64,000 nucleotides of DNA from assembly GCF_003149455.1 (NCBI RefSeq), contig NZ_QFFK01000001.1, positions 248,001-312,000 of the forward strand, read 5' to 3'. Positions 37,477 through 47,038 of the stretch are shown here, in pieces. The translations under genes and the position numbers were made by a program. The notes under the pieces were generated by a model. That model did no database searches and was not told the origin of the DNA. It was given only the letters and a program-made list of their open reading frames with translations. How positions within the stretch are numbered: position 1 is the stretch's first letter; each line of letters begins with the position of its first letter. Source of the DNA: Chitinophaga deserti (GTDB lineage Bacteria; Bacteroidota; Bacteroidia; Chitinophagales; Chitinophagaceae).

Positions 37477-38388
37477 TTAGCGTGAAATGATCATCCAGGC
37501 GTTGCCTACGGGGCGGTTGGTACCATCGCTGGGACGGTTACGTACCTGCCACACATTGGCCAGCGGATGTTTGATCATGAAAGTGCTGCTGCCGCCACCG
37601 TCTACATTAATAGCGATAGTAGAACCGCAGGCTTTGAGCATATGCCCCAGCTGCGTGATGGTAACACCATTCGAATAATAGAAACTGCGGCCATCCACTA
37701 CAATGAAGTACATCTTCCCGTTTTCGTTCATGCCGATGCCGGTGCGCGGCTCTACCGACAGATCGGTTTGCGTGAGTATCTGGTTATTGCGCACCAGCAT
37801 GGGTCCTCCGCCAAGCGCATCTTCCAGATCATTCTGGACGGCCAGGAAATCGGCCCTGTCCCCGATATAAGGCTTGCCATTCTTCAGCACGCCCATAAAG
37901 GTGGCGCTGCGTGCATTGGCCCAGGTGGTTTTGAGTACCGTTCCGTCTTTCACATATATTCCACGGGGCTCACCGGTGGTGGTATTGAAGAAGTCTGCAT
38001 TCACTGCGGCCATTACTTTGTAATCGGGCTTCTCCATGTACTTAGCCATTTCAGGTACTGTTTGCATGGCGTAAGCAGCAGCATTGTATGGCGTACCTGC
38101 CTGCAGGAGAATACCGGGGTGGTTTGCATCTACCTCCAGGATGAAGGCACGCATGGAATAACCTTCGCGGCTGAGATAATGAATATCGGTTTCTTTAATA
38201 CCCGGACTCACTTCAAACAGCGTATCACTGAATACCTGCGCCATTACGCCGGCACTGTCGAGGATGCGTTGGGTAAGCGGACTTTTAATAACTACAGGTG
38301 CCTGAGCTGCGGCATCATCTTTACTGCATCCAATCAGCAGCGCATATGCCAGCGTTAAACCCCACACCAGTTTGTATTTATGAAGCAT
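37477..38388 (-). CDS. Phosphodiester glycosidase (NAGPA domain) lipoprotein
   Basis: A 303-residue lipoprotein (signal ends at LLIGC) with the phosphodiester glycosidase domain of human NAGPA, the 'uncovering enzyme' that removes GlcNAc from GlcNAc-phospho-mannose. Visible family features are VNADFFN near the middle, GGGPMLVRNNQI, PRTGIGMNENGKMYFIVVDG and the C-terminal INVDGGGSSTFMI. Bacterial relatives act on sugar-phosphodiesters in cell walls and exopolysaccharides. It lies between the susD and NHL genes, so it may be the only hydrolase of this locus. The substrate is unknown. Confidence 0.87.
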   Translation of the reverse strand: MLHKYKLVWGLTLAYALLIGCSKDDAAAQAPVVIKSPLTQRILDSAGVMAQVFSDTLFEVSPGIKETDIHYLSREGYSMRAFILEVDANHPGILLQAGTPYNAAAYAMQTVPEMAKYMEKPDYKVMAAVNADFFNTTTGEPRGIYVKDGTVLKTTWANARSATFMGVLKNGKPYIGDRADFLAVQNDLEDALGGGPMLVRNNQILTQTDLSVEPRTGIGMNENGKMYFIVVDGRSFYYSNGVTITQLGHMLKACGSTIAINVDGGGSSTFMIKHPLANVWQVRNRPSDGTNRPVGNAWMIISR

Positions 38389-38409
38389 AAAATTATTGTT
38401 TCAAGTGGA

Positions 38410-39696
38410 TTAGTAATCGTCGTTTTGTTCCAGGTTTCTGTTCAGTGCCAGTTCGTTCATGGGCAGCGGGTATTTCACTTCGCGGTCCAGCAGGCCCAGG
38501 GTGCTTACGGCTTTACCGGTGCGCACCAGATCATGCCAGCGGAAGCCTTCACCCAAAAGTTCCTTCCTTCTTTCCAGCAGCACAGCATCGAGGTAGGCTG
38601 CTTCTCCGGATGGATTCACGGGGCCCAATCCTCTGCGGGCACGCAGCTCATTGAGGCGGGTAAGCCCTGCAAGACCACGGCCTTCCGCCGCTATGAGGTA
38701 CATCTCACCCAATCGCACTACTACAATGGGATCGGTACCGGATTGGCCACTGGGATATTTGTTGATGACACGCAGGCCCTGGAAGGTTTCTACAGACATG
38801 GCGGTACGCTTGTCGTCGGCCGTGAACATATCCATGGTTTCCTGGGTAGGACGGTATACATAGCTCCCCTTCACTGCGTGGGCGTAAGTATAAAACAGGG
38901 TGCTTACGCGGATGGAGGATTCTATCGTCAGGTTTTTGAATGAGAAAATCTCTTCGGTGTTCTGTTGTGCGCGGAAGATCTTTTCAAAATCATCCAGCTG
39001 GAACGAGCCGCTTCCGATCACTTCTTCAGCCAGCGCAGCTGCTTCTGCCTTCTTCCCCTGTGCAAGCTTGGTACGGGCCATGAGGGCTTTGGCAGCAATA
39101 GAAGATACCTGGTAGTATTGCCCGGATGCATAAGCCGGCGCCTGATCCATGGCTAATTCCAGTTCTTTTTCCACAAAAGCCCATGTTGCCGCTTCAGAAT
39201 CGCGCGGTACTTTGGCATTGGTATTTTTCTCCAATACCGGCACACCACCCCAGCGTGTAACAAGGTTGTAATAAATGAGGCCACGGAAGAAATGCGCGAT
39301 ACCCGCGATTTCCCTGTTACGGGCAGTTTCCGGTAAACGGCCAAGGGTTTCGAGCAGGTTATTTACCTGATACAATGCGGAGTAGTAACCATTCCATGCG
39401 TTTGCCATAAGACCGTTTTCCGGCCGGAGCACTCCGCTGATGAATGTATTTAGCCCGCCATCGCTGGTAGCGCCGGCGTTAATGAGGTTCCCCCCTACTA
39501 TGTCGAACGAAATATATGCCTCTGAGCCGGGTGAGTTTTGCATCCTGTTATAAGTTCCTACCAGGAATGCTTCCACATCAGATTCAGACAGGGTATTGGT
39601 GGCTACGGCCGAATGCGATTTCACGTCCAGCATTTTGCTGCAGGATGCGGCCAACAGGCTACCCGAAATCAGTGCTGGTATCAATATTCTTTTCAT
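38410..39696 (-). CDS. SusD/RagB-family nutrient-binding lipoprotein
   Basis: A 428-residue SusD-like lid protein anchored outside the cell. Lipoprotein signal RILIPALISGSLLAASC, then the SusD start LDVKSHSAVATNTLSESDVEAFL. TPR-like helices lie at about residues 75-230 (GIAHFFRGLIYYNLVTRWGG). The C-terminal EMYLIAAEGRGL and ERRKELLGEGFRWHDLVRTGK are typical. SusD closes over the SusC barrel and hands it the ligand. It lies 18 bp after the SusC stop. It is shorter than many SusD proteins (about 500), so its ligand may be small. Confidence 0.95.
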   Translation of the reverse strand: MKRILIPALISGSLLAASCSKMLDVKSHSAVATNTLSESDVEAFLVGTYNRMQNSPGSEAYISFDIVGGNLINAGATSDGGLNTFISGVLRPENGLMANAWNGYYSALYQVNNLLETLGRLPETARNREIAGIAHFFRGLIYYNLVTRWGGVPVLEKNTNAKVPRDSEAATWAFVEKELELAMDQAPAYASGQYYQVSSIAAKALMARTKLAQGKKAEAAALAEEVIGSGSFQLDDFEKIFRAQQNTEEIFSFKNLTIESSIRVSTLFYTYAHAVKGSYVYRPTQETMDMFTADDKRTAMSVETFQGLRVINKYPSGQSGTDPIVVVRLGEMYLIAAEGRGLAGLTRLNELRARRGLGPVNPSGEAAYLDAVLLERRKELLGEGFRWHDLVRTGKAVSTLGLLDREVKYPLPMNELALNRNLEQNDDY

Positions 39697-39714
39697 GACA
39701 ATGTTTGCTTCGGT

Positions 39715-42700
39715 TTAAAAATGCAGGTTGATCCCGAAATTGAATGAACGCGGCTGCGGCAGTACGAGATTATCTTCGCCAAGGAAACGCGGGTCCAGAT
39801 CGGAAGACACTTCCGGATCAAGCCCGGAATATCGGGTCCATAAAGCCAGGTTATCGGCCTGCGCATATACCCGTAAACGCTTCACATGTGCGCGCTGCAG
39901 CCAGGAGTTTGGCAACTCGTAGCCGAGAGACAAAGTTCTTACCCGGAGGAAAGACCCGTCTTCCAGCCAGCGGGAAGAATTAGCCAGGTTATGTGCCTGA
40001 TTATAGATTGCACGGGGAACGGTGTTGCTCGTACCAGGACCGGTCCAGCGCTGCTCTGCGATCCGTTTGAAGTTGTTGGTACCGTTCTGCCCCAGTCTCT
40101 CCACCATAATCCGCGAGGTGGCATATACATCGGCACCGTAGCTGTAATTGAGGAAAATGGTGAGGTCGAAATTGCGGTAGCGGAAAGTATTGTTCCAGCC
40201 GCCGAAGAAGTCGGGATTGGAACTGCCTACCACCTGGCGGTCGTTAATATCGATCACTCCATCGCCATTGATATCGTCGTAATGCACATCACCTGCGCGT
40301 ACGCCGGTTTTAAACTGCGGCTCAGGCACTTCCTTATCATCCTGGAAAATGCCAACCATTTTATACACCCAGATGCTGCCGATATCCTGCCCTACCTGAA
40401 GACCGCGGTTATTACCTACAGACAGCAGGTCTGTATTACCAATAAGGGAAGTGATGCGGTTGCGGATGAAGGATATATTGAAATCAGATTGCCATTGCAG
40501 TTCCCCAAACCGGTAGTTCCCACTCACTGCGGCTTCAAAGCCTTTATTGCGCATGGAGCCGATGTTGCTGGTAATGCTTGTAAAACCGGATGTTCCATGG
40601 ATAGGCATATTATACAGGAGGTTCGTGGTGTTTTTCACGAAGTAGTCCAGCGTAAAGCTGAGCGCTCCTTTCCACAATGCCAGTTCCAGTCCGGCATCGA
40701 GCTGATTGGCTTTTTCCCAGGTAAGGGCATCGTTGCCAAAGCCGGTAATAGAGATACCGCTTTTGCCATCGTAGTTATAACCACCACCGGTTAATGCCTG
40801 GTAAGCATAGTTACTCACTCCTTCCTGGTTTCCGGTAGAGCCGTAGCTCATACGCACCTTCAGATCCGTACCGGGCTTTGTCCACCAGGGTTCTTTAGAT
40901 ACCTGCCAGCCAGCAGACACGGAAGGGAAATACCCATACCGGTTGTCCGTATGAAAGCGGGAAGAGCCGTCTGTACGAATAGAAGCACCAAAGAGATAAC
41001 GCTCCTTATACGCGAGGTTTGCACGGCCAAAGTAAGATTCCATGGCATTGCCGAACAGGTTGGTTCCTGCATTATTGATAACGGATGCTGCCGCCAGTAC
41101 ATCAAACGAAGGAGCAGGGAAACCGTTACCATCAATTACGCTGGTAGAAGTCATTACCCGCTGGAAGGAATGCCCGCCCAGCACATCGAGCTTCATCTGT
41201 CCGAAAAGCTTGCTGTAAGTGAGGGTATTCTCCAGGAGGATATTGGTCATCCACCGGCGGTTATCTGCTATGCGGCCGTTACCAGTTCCGTAAGGATGTT
41301 TGGCATTGTAATACACGTAGTCATTGGTAAGACCAAGGTCTGTACCGAAAGATGTTTTGTAGGTAAGTCCGGGCATGAGGCGCAGTTCTGCAAAAGCATT
41401 ACCAAGCATGCGGTAGTTCTGGAGCTGGGCCACTTCTTCTTTCAGTATCTGAATAGGGTTGTGATATACGAGGTCGGATGTGCCTCCTACATAATAACTG
41501 CCATCCGGTTTATACGGCCGGTCGAAAGGGCGGTGCGGCAGACTGCGGCCCATAACGGTAGAACCGAGGTTGGAACCGGGTACCCTGTTGTTGTCAGAAT
41601 AACTGAAGCTCAGGTTTACACCCGTACGTAACCAGCTCAGTGGCTCACTGGCAAGGTTGATGCGGCCGGTGTATTTCTTTAGTCCGTTGTGGATAATGGT
41701 ACCCTGTTGGTTGAGGAAACCGCCGGAAATGTAGTACGTTGTTTTATCATTACCGCCTGAAACGGAGAGGTCCACGTTCTGCGACCAGGCTTTACGCAGT
41801 ACCAGGTCCATCCAGTCGGTATCCGGCAACCCTGGATAGGGATTGTCGATACCCTGTATAAACTTGCTGTTACCAGGTTCATATCCGTATTGGCGGTTGT
41901 AATTATCGATGGCTTCGTTCGCTACTTCGAGGTAAAGCTTCGAATCTGCCATTTTGATTTTGTGGAGGTTCATCACTTCCGATACGCCGGTCCAGGCGTT
42001 GAGGCTAAGCTGTCCTGCCCCTTTCCTGCCGCTTTTAGTAGTTATAAGCACCACCCCGTTGGTAGCACGGGAACCATAGATAGCTGCGGAAGCCGCATCT
42101 TTCAATACTTCCACCGAGGCAATATCCTGCGGGTTCAATTGAGCAAGCGGGTTCATTCTGCCACCAAAGTTGAACATACCGGCATCATGTGGAATGATGG
42201 GCACACCATCGATCACATACAATGGCTCGTTACTGGCGCTCAGTGATCCTGTACCGCGCACACTCACGCGCAGTCCGGCTCCCGGCATCCCGGAAGAGGA
42301 AGAAACACTCACACCGGGCATACGGCCCTGCAGCATTTGATCAGGGCCCAGTACAGGGCGGGCGTTCAGCTCATCAGGTTTGAAAGTACTGATGGATCCG
42401 GTAAGCTCCGTTTTCTTCTGGGTACCGTATCCCACCACTACTACCTGCTGTATGTTGCGGGTTTCGCGCTGAAGAAAAACCTGAACGGGCTTTTCGTCGG
42501 TAGCGGTAACAGACTGGGAAGTATATCCGATAAAAGTGAAAACGAGGGTGACAGGGAGAGAAGTGTTCTGTAAAGCGAACCTGCCATTGGCATCGGTAAC
42601 CGTACCTCCGGAAGCACCTTTTACCGTAACGGTTACACCGGGCAATGGTTCCCTGCTTTCTGCGTCAGTTACCATGCCTGAGAGCTTAGCGACAGCACGG

Positions 42701-43080
42701 GCAGGCTCTTCACGGCTCATAAGGATTACGGTTTTGTCTACGATCCGGTACGTGAGGGGAGAGCCATCCAGGCATTTGTCCATCACATCACGGATGGAAG
42801 CATTCTGCATCTGAAGGGTAATACGGGTATTGATGCGTGCTAGGTTCTCGTCTTTAAAAATGAACAGGTAATCGCTCTGCTGGCGGATGATTTTGAAAAT
42901 AGTTTCCAGGCCTGCATCGCGCACCTGCACATTCAGGGGCACGTCTTGCGGACGGGCAGCAGTTGCCGGCAGCCCGGTTGTAAGCGCCAGCATCAGGAGG
43001 AGGAGCAGGGCCGGAGAGGCTTTCCGCCTCCGGGATACCACCCCGCCGGGATGCACCGCGGGCTTCATGCGTTTCTTCAT
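39715..43080 (-). CDS. SusC/RagA TonB-dependent receptor with STN domain
   Basis: Outer membrane import channel of 1121 residues. The ATG at 43080 is chosen because KKRMKPAVHPGG leads directly into the signal segment; an upstream start at 43125 adds 15 residues. After the signal comes an STN domain (about 50-125), which in other systems touches FecR and signals ligand binding. Then a carboxypeptidase-D-like domain (about 135-215, TDAESREPLPGVTVTVKG), the TonB region (QQVVVVGYGTQKKTEL), the plug and the barrel, ending in a C-terminal Phe. Sigma and FecR genes upstream match the STN domain. The partner is SusD, 18 bp downstream. Confidence 0.96.
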   Translation of the reverse strand: MKKRMKPAVHPGGVVSRRRKASPALLLLLMLALTTGLPATAARPQDVPLNVQVRDAGLETIFKIIRQQSDYLFIFKDENLARINTRITLQMQNASIRDVMDKCLDGSPLTYRIVDKTVILMSREEPARAVAKLSGMVTDAESREPLPGVTVTVKGASGGTVTDANGRFALQNTSLPVTLVFTFIGYTSQSVTATDEKPVQVFLQRETRNIQQVVVVGYGTQKKTELTGSISTFKPDELNARPVLGPDQMLQGRMPGVSVSSSSGMPGAGLRVSVRGTGSLSASNEPLYVIDGVPIIPHDAGMFNFGGRMNPLAQLNPQDIASVEVLKDAASAAIYGSRATNGVVLITTKSGRKGAGQLSLNAWTGVSEVMNLHKIKMADSKLYLEVANEAIDNYNRQYGYEPGNSKFIQGIDNPYPGLPDTDWMDLVLRKAWSQNVDLSVSGGNDKTTYYISGGFLNQQGTIIHNGLKKYTGRINLASEPLSWLRTGVNLSFSYSDNNRVPGSNLGSTVMGRSLPHRPFDRPYKPDGSYYVGGTSDLVYHNPIQILKEEVAQLQNYRMLGNAFAELRLMPGLTYKTSFGTDLGLTNDYVYYNAKHPYGTGNGRIADNRRWMTNILLENTLTYSKLFGQMKLDVLGGHSFQRVMTSTSVIDGNGFPAPSFDVLAAASVINNAGTNLFGNAMESYFGRANLAYKERYLFGASIRTDGSSRFHTDNRYGYFPSVSAGWQVSKEPWWTKPGTDLKVRMSYGSTGNQEGVSNYAYQALTGGGYNYDGKSGISITGFGNDALTWEKANQLDAGLELALWKGALSFTLDYFVKNTTNLLYNMPIHGTSGFTSITSNIGSMRNKGFEAAVSGNYRFGELQWQSDFNISFIRNRITSLIGNTDLLSVGNNRGLQVGQDIGSIWVYKMVGIFQDDKEVPEPQFKTGVRAGDVHYDDINGDGVIDINDRQVVGSSNPDFFGGWNNTFRYRNFDLTIFLNYSYGADVYATSRIMVERLGQNGTNNFKRIAEQRWTGPGTSNTVPRAIYNQAHNLANSSRWLEDGSFLRVRTLSLGYELPNSWLQRAHVKRLRVYAQADNLALWTRYSGLDPEVSSDLDPRFLGEDNLVLPQPRSFNFGINLHF

Positions 43081-43184
43081 AACAAGCTTTGTGTTTTTGT
43101 AAGTTCTATGTATGCGTCCGGGCATGGCATGGACAGTCCGGAAGGCGTCCCTTCCTGACTTCCGCTAGCCTGTAATCGTTTCTT

Positions 43185-44360
43185 TTATCGGGATACTTTC
43201 ACCGTGCGCCCTTCTACCGTAAAGTGGACGCCTGCGGTTAATTCCAGTATTTTCAGGGCCTGCAACAGATCTTCCTGTTTACGCATAGCTCCTGATACAT
43301 GAATAAGCTGGTCAAGCCCCGGCTCGTATGCCACATCCACATCATACCACCTTCCCAGATCACGCATAACGGCCGACAGCTCGTCGTTTTTAAATGTGAT
43401 GATTCCGTTCTTCCAAGCCACCGCACTTTCTGTATCGCCTTCGTATTGTTTCAGTCCGTTTGTCTTTGGGCTATAGGCCGTTTCCTGCCCCGGCTTCAGG
43501 GTAATTTGTCCTTTGCTGCTGCTAACCCTCACAGCGCCTTCCAGCAGGGTGGTGGTAAACTGTCTTTCCTCCGGATATGCATTCACATTGAACTTTGTAC
43601 CCATCACCTGCACCTTCATACCGTCTACCATCACAAAAAACGGGCGCTGTACATCTGCTTCCACTTCAAAATAAGCTTCCCCTGTAAGACTCACCAGCCG
43701 CTCACTACCTTCAAACACTACCGGGTATTCCAGTTTGCTGGCGGCATTGAGCCATACTTTCGTGCCGTCGGAAAGGCGTACACGGTATTGCCCGCCACGG
43801 GGTGTGATAAGGGTATTATTGCCATTCACCACCGCATCTTCGCCGGATGCATATACCAGCTCGGCATCTTTCTTATGCAGATTTCCCTCTCCGATGCGCC
43901 CGTCGGCAGTTTGATCGAGCACTACCGTACGGCCATTGCCGAGAACCAACCGCGCTTTATTACCGCCGGGGGCAATGTTTCCATCCGTTTGCACTGCATT
44001 CACTTCAGTATTACCGGCCAGTTGCTGCGTTGCCTGAGGCTGGCGGAGCAAAAGATATCCGCCACCCAGCATCACGGCAATGCCTCCTACAGCAGCTGCT
44101 ACGCGCCACCAGTTGCGGCGTATGGGTAATACCACTGCTTCGGGAGCCGGCTGCATGCGGGCATGAATACGTTCCAGCAGGTTATTTTGCAGCGCCTGGT
44201 CAGGTGCAGGAATATTCCTTTCCCGGAACGCATCCAGCAGCAACGTTTTCATTTCCGTTGCGGGTGTGTGTTCCAGGTAATGCAGCATCCAGCGGCATTC
44301 ATCATCTGTCCATTCCGGTTTGGCAAGCAGCTCCCGGAGATATGATGTTTGATCCTCCAA
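43185..44360 (-). CDS. FecR-family anti-sigma factor
   Basis: A 391-residue inner membrane regulator. The cytoplasmic N-terminus (about 1-80) holds the sigma factor; one transmembrane helix (about 86-105, VAAAVGGIAVMLGGGYLLL) follows. The FecR domain has ITPRGGQYRVRLSDGTKVWL and LTGEAYFEVEADVQRPFFV (about 185-245). A DUF4974 domain ends the protein (about 315-390). It receives the signal from the STN domain of the SusC receptor and releases the sigma factor. It lies between the sigma and SusC genes, on the same strand. Confidence 0.95.
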   Translation of the reverse strand: MEDQTSYLRELLAKPEWTDDECRWMLHYLEHTPATEMKTLLLDAFRERNIPAPDQALQNNLLERIHARMQPAPEAVVLPIRRNWWRVAAAVGGIAVMLGGGYLLLRQPQATQQLAGNTEVNAVQTDGNIAPGGNKARLVLGNGRTVVLDQTADGRIGEGNLHKKDAELVYASGEDAVVNGNNTLITPRGGQYRVRLSDGTKVWLNAASKLEYPVVFEGSERLVSLTGEAYFEVEADVQRPFFVMVDGMKVQVMGTKFNVNAYPEERQFTTTLLEGAVRVSSSKGQITLKPGQETAYSPKTNGLKQYEGDTESAVAWKNGIITFKNDELSAVMRDLGRWYDVDVAYEPGLDQLIHVSGAMRKQEDLLQALKILELTAGVHFTVEGRTVKVSR

Positions 44361-44428
44361 TGGCAGTCGGGTTTACAGTAAATACGCGGAAAAAGAAAAA
44401 AGGGGGGTTCGGGGGAAGATATATTTTT

Positions 44429-45025
44429 TTATCCCAGCAGGTGGGATATTAAAGGTGCCCCCAGAGCCAGGGCCTGCCATTCAGGCTGGAGCCGTACATA
44501 CTCCCGTATAAACTGGCTGGCCTTCTGAATATGTTCCTTTACGGTATAGTGGGAAATCTGCAGTTCTGAAGCAGCCTCGGCATAGGTACGCCCCTGCACT
44601 TTGCAGAGCAGGAATACTTTTTTACGCTGTGGTGGTAATTGCTCGATCGCTTTCTCCAGCATATCAAGTTGCAGGGAAGTATGATCCCACCCCGGCTCAC
44701 ATGCCATATCGGGCACAGCATCCAGCCCTTCTACCTGCAGCCTTTCCCGCAGATGCTTCCGTAACCAGGAAACAGAACGATTGTAGCTGACCACAAAAAG
44801 CCAGTTACCGGCAGGTTGCCCCGCTTTCAGCTGACTGCGTTTTTCCCAGAGGCGGATGAATACTTCCTGCACAATATCCTGCGCAGCCTCAGGCTCACGC
44901 ACCAGGCGGCAGATATTGGCGTATACAGACGGGAAATATACACGGTACAAAGCATCGAAAGCTTCGGTACTGTCATTACGCAAGGCGTCTACCCATAATA
45001 TTTCATCAGATTCCTTCCAGGTCAT
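44429..45025 (-). CDS. ECF RNA polymerase sigma-70 factor
   Basis: A 198-residue sigma factor. Region 2 is DALYRVYFPSVYANICRL and DIVQEVFIRLWEKR (about 25-75). Region 4 is IEQLPPQRKKVFLLCKVQGR and AEAASELQISHYTVKEHI (about 125-175). The ATG at 45025 is preferred; a TTG seven codons earlier is possible. The stop lies 68 bp before the FecR start. It very likely transcribes the following SusC/SusD operon when the receptor finds its ligand. Confidence 0.94.
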   Translation of the reverse strand: MTWKESDEILWVDALRNDSTEAFDALYRVYFPSVYANICRLVREPEAAQDIVQEVFIRLWEKRSQLKAGQPAGNWLFVVSYNRSVSWLRKHLRERLQVEGLDAVPDMACEPGWDHTSLQLDMLEKAIEQLPPQRKKVFLLCKVQGRTYAEAASELQISHYTVKEHIQKASQFIREYVRLQPEWQALALGAPLISHLLG

Positions 45026-45153
45026 GCGGTACCCCTGTTTAAACAAAAAAAGATGCCGGTACGTGGTTCCGGAGCGGCGCGCAAATTTTAATCTTTTGGT
45101 TGAACGGTCATAAGACCTGCCGGCAAATTAATAATAAAATAATACAAATGAAA

Positions 45154-46509
45154 TTACTCCCGCACGAGCTGCGGCTGAATGGCAGGAAGGGCTACTACCA
45201 CGGCTGTACCACGCCCCTGGCTGCTGTCCCATTCAATGGTGCCTCCGAGGCCGTGAACGTTCTGACGGAGAATATCCAGCCCGGAACCTGGGCGCAGTCT
45301 GTCTTCCCGGAAGCCTATGCCATCATCTTCAATGGTAAGGTTAATATCGGCCCCGTCAAACTGGAGCTGCACAATGATGCTGCCTGCCTGTGCATGCTTC
45401 ACCGCGTTCTGCAGGAGTTCCTGGGCAATGCGGTATACGGTAAGCTCAGCACCCGGCTCAAAGCGGAATGGCTGGCCAAAACTGTAAAAGCTGATCTGTG
45501 CGGGTACACAGGGGGAAAGATTACGGCAATGGGTTTCCAGCGCTTCGCTTAGCCCGTAATGCTGGAGCGTTTCCGGCATAAGGCTGTGAGCAGTTTTACG
45601 CACTTCGCGGGTAGCTTCGTCCAGCAGGAAAAGCGTTTGCTGGAACTCGGGCAGGTTCAGCTGGGGAAGTTGCCCCTGCAGGGCACTAAGATGCAGCCGC
45701 ACTGCCGCCAGTGTGCCACACACCCCATCGTGCAGGCTCCTTGCAATACGGCTCCGCTCCTTCTCTTCCACGTTCATGATAAGCAACGCCTTTTGAAGAT
45801 CGTTACTGCTCCATGGCCCCATCTCCATACCGGCATCTGCACCGGCTTCCAATGCCTTCAGCAATACGGGATTGTAAAATAAATTCGGAATATCCGGGTC
45901 GGTAGGTAAGTAAATAAGCTGGGTATGCTCCTGCCCTCCTTTAACCGTACAATTAAATATCGTAATGTAATGTTCTGTTTCTGCAGGGGTAAGCGGCCAG
46001 GAAAAATGCACCTCAAAGGGGTACAAGTCCAGCTGCGCGGCGTAGCGTGTGCCATGCATGCAGTACGACATGGCCAGTTCAATGAACTGCCGGGTAACAA
46101 AACCATCGGCAGGCCCATGGTGCCGTGGAGACATTACCACCCTAGACTGTTCAGCTTCTTCATAGAAAGTATAGTCGAATACCGTATGCAGCAAAGGAAG
46201 ATAGCGCTGTATGCGGTGCATGCCTTCCCGCATGTTTTTACTGTAACGATATAACTGGCCCACGATACCCAAGGCATCGAGGTTGGAGATATTACCGATA
46301 TGGAGGCCAATATGGGGATCACCGGAAATCTTCACCGAAGCTTCAAAGAAACGTGACAGCATTTGCAGGGAAACGGGAGACTGGAACACCTCGAGTGATT
46401 CGGGGTCCATATCGGCAGCCTGAAGAATTTCATCAACAGGCCATCCCAGCTTCTCACAGTAAATGAGGAGAATTTTAAGCGCCTCCACAGTAGTTACCGG
46501 CGTTTCCAT
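45154..46509 (-). CDS. Sensor histidine kinase with AraC-type sensor domain
   Basis: A 451-residue cytoplasmic protein with no transmembrane segment or signal. Residues 1 to about 215 resemble the ligand-binding domain at the N-terminus of OruR-type AraC regulators (PF12625-like): GDPHIGLHIGNISNLDALGI, then EVHFSWPLTPAETEHYITIF. A linker follows, then HisKA_3 (about 248-312) with the phospho-acceptor H260 in ARSLHDGV, and HATPase_c (about 350-442) with N368, DDGIGF at 395-400 and GSGLDILRQNV. All kinase boxes are intact. No response regulator lies nearby, so its partner is encoded elsewhere. The fusion is unusual. Confidence 0.85.
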   Translation of the reverse strand: METPVTTVEALKILLIYCEKLGWPVDEILQAADMDPESLEVFQSPVSLQMLSRFFEASVKISGDPHIGLHIGNISNLDALGIVGQLYRYSKNMREGMHRIQRYLPLLHTVFDYTFYEEAEQSRVVMSPRHHGPADGFVTRQFIELAMSYCMHGTRYAAQLDLYPFEVHFSWPLTPAETEHYITIFNCTVKGGQEHTQLIYLPTDPDIPNLFYNPVLLKALEAGADAGMEMGPWSSNDLQKALLIMNVEEKERSRIARSLHDGVCGTLAAVRLHLSALQGQLPQLNLPEFQQTLFLLDEATREVRKTAHSLMPETLQHYGLSEALETHCRNLSPCVPAQISFYSFGQPFRFEPGAELTVYRIAQELLQNAVKHAQAGSIIVQLQFDGADINLTIEDDGIGFREDRLRPGSGLDILRQNVHGLGGTIEWDSSQGRGTAVVVALPAIQPQLVRE

Positions 46510-46624
46510 GCATTGATCGGTTTGGGACTATTTACTTATCTGGTTATGCTGCAGGGTTAAAAGTAAACAAATTCAGCACCGCCACCAAGCCTGCCGCTAC
46601 ATAATACCACCGCCCATAGAAAAA

Positions 46625-46663
46625 GCCAGCGGCCCGGAAGAGGTGTACTTCCGGGCCGCTGGC
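46625..46663 (-). terminator. Strong intrinsic terminator
   Basis: A perfect 16-bp stem (GCCAGCGGCCCGGAAG with its complement) and a 7-base loop. On the minus strand it is followed by TTTTTCT. It ends the small gene at 46682. Confidence 0.93.
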
Positions 46664-46681
46664 AATAATCAGAATGGCGTA

Positions 46682-47038
46682 TTAAAACTTATCGAGCGAC
46701 TGCAGTACGGTATAAGATGAACCCGCACAGCGCACTACTTTGTATCCTGTCTCATTTTCGAGGGTTATGATGTAAGTAGTGTTTCCTTCAGCTTCAAACT
46801 CACGAACGAGCCGGATCTGGTGATCAGGGCATTTCTTCATCAGTTTCTTAACAACAGGCAGGGGTAATGCTGCATCGGAAACATATTTGGAAGTAGCCAG
46901 CAGGTTGCCGGACTCATCATAATGTTTCTTAACTGCGCTAAGGCTTACGGAGGCCCTGTACATCATATCGGCAACCGGTGCAGCTGCAGCGTTCAGGGAA
47001 ATAATGGCGGTGGCGAAGAGTGCGATAATAGTTTTCAT
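46682..47038 (-). CDS. Small exported protein, PepSY-like, unknown function
   Basis: A 118-residue protein with a signal peptide (KTIIALFATAIISLNAAAA). The mature part has an alpha-beta pattern: VSLSAVKKHYDESGNLL, LPLPVVKKLMKKCPDHQI and TYIITLENETGYKVVRCAG. This recalls the small PepSY-like or DUF2874-type folds of Bacteroidota, but I cannot assign a family with certainty. Two Cys residues (KKCPD and VRCAG) could form a disulfide. A strong terminator follows, and a group of CGGACA sites lies upstream, so it is probably a single regulated gene. Confidence 0.78.
   Translation of the reverse strand: MKTIIALFATAIISLNAAAAPVADMMYRASVSLSAVKKHYDESGNLLATSKYVSDAALPLPVVKKLMKKCPDHQIRLVREFEAEGNTTYIITLENETGYKVVRCAGSSYTVLQSLDKF

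Noticed and set aside
45100-45552. Open frame of 150 codons on the plus strand inside the histidine kinase gene
   Set aside because: It lies opposite the ATPase domain, has no recognisable motif, and the minus-strand frame is clearly the gene.
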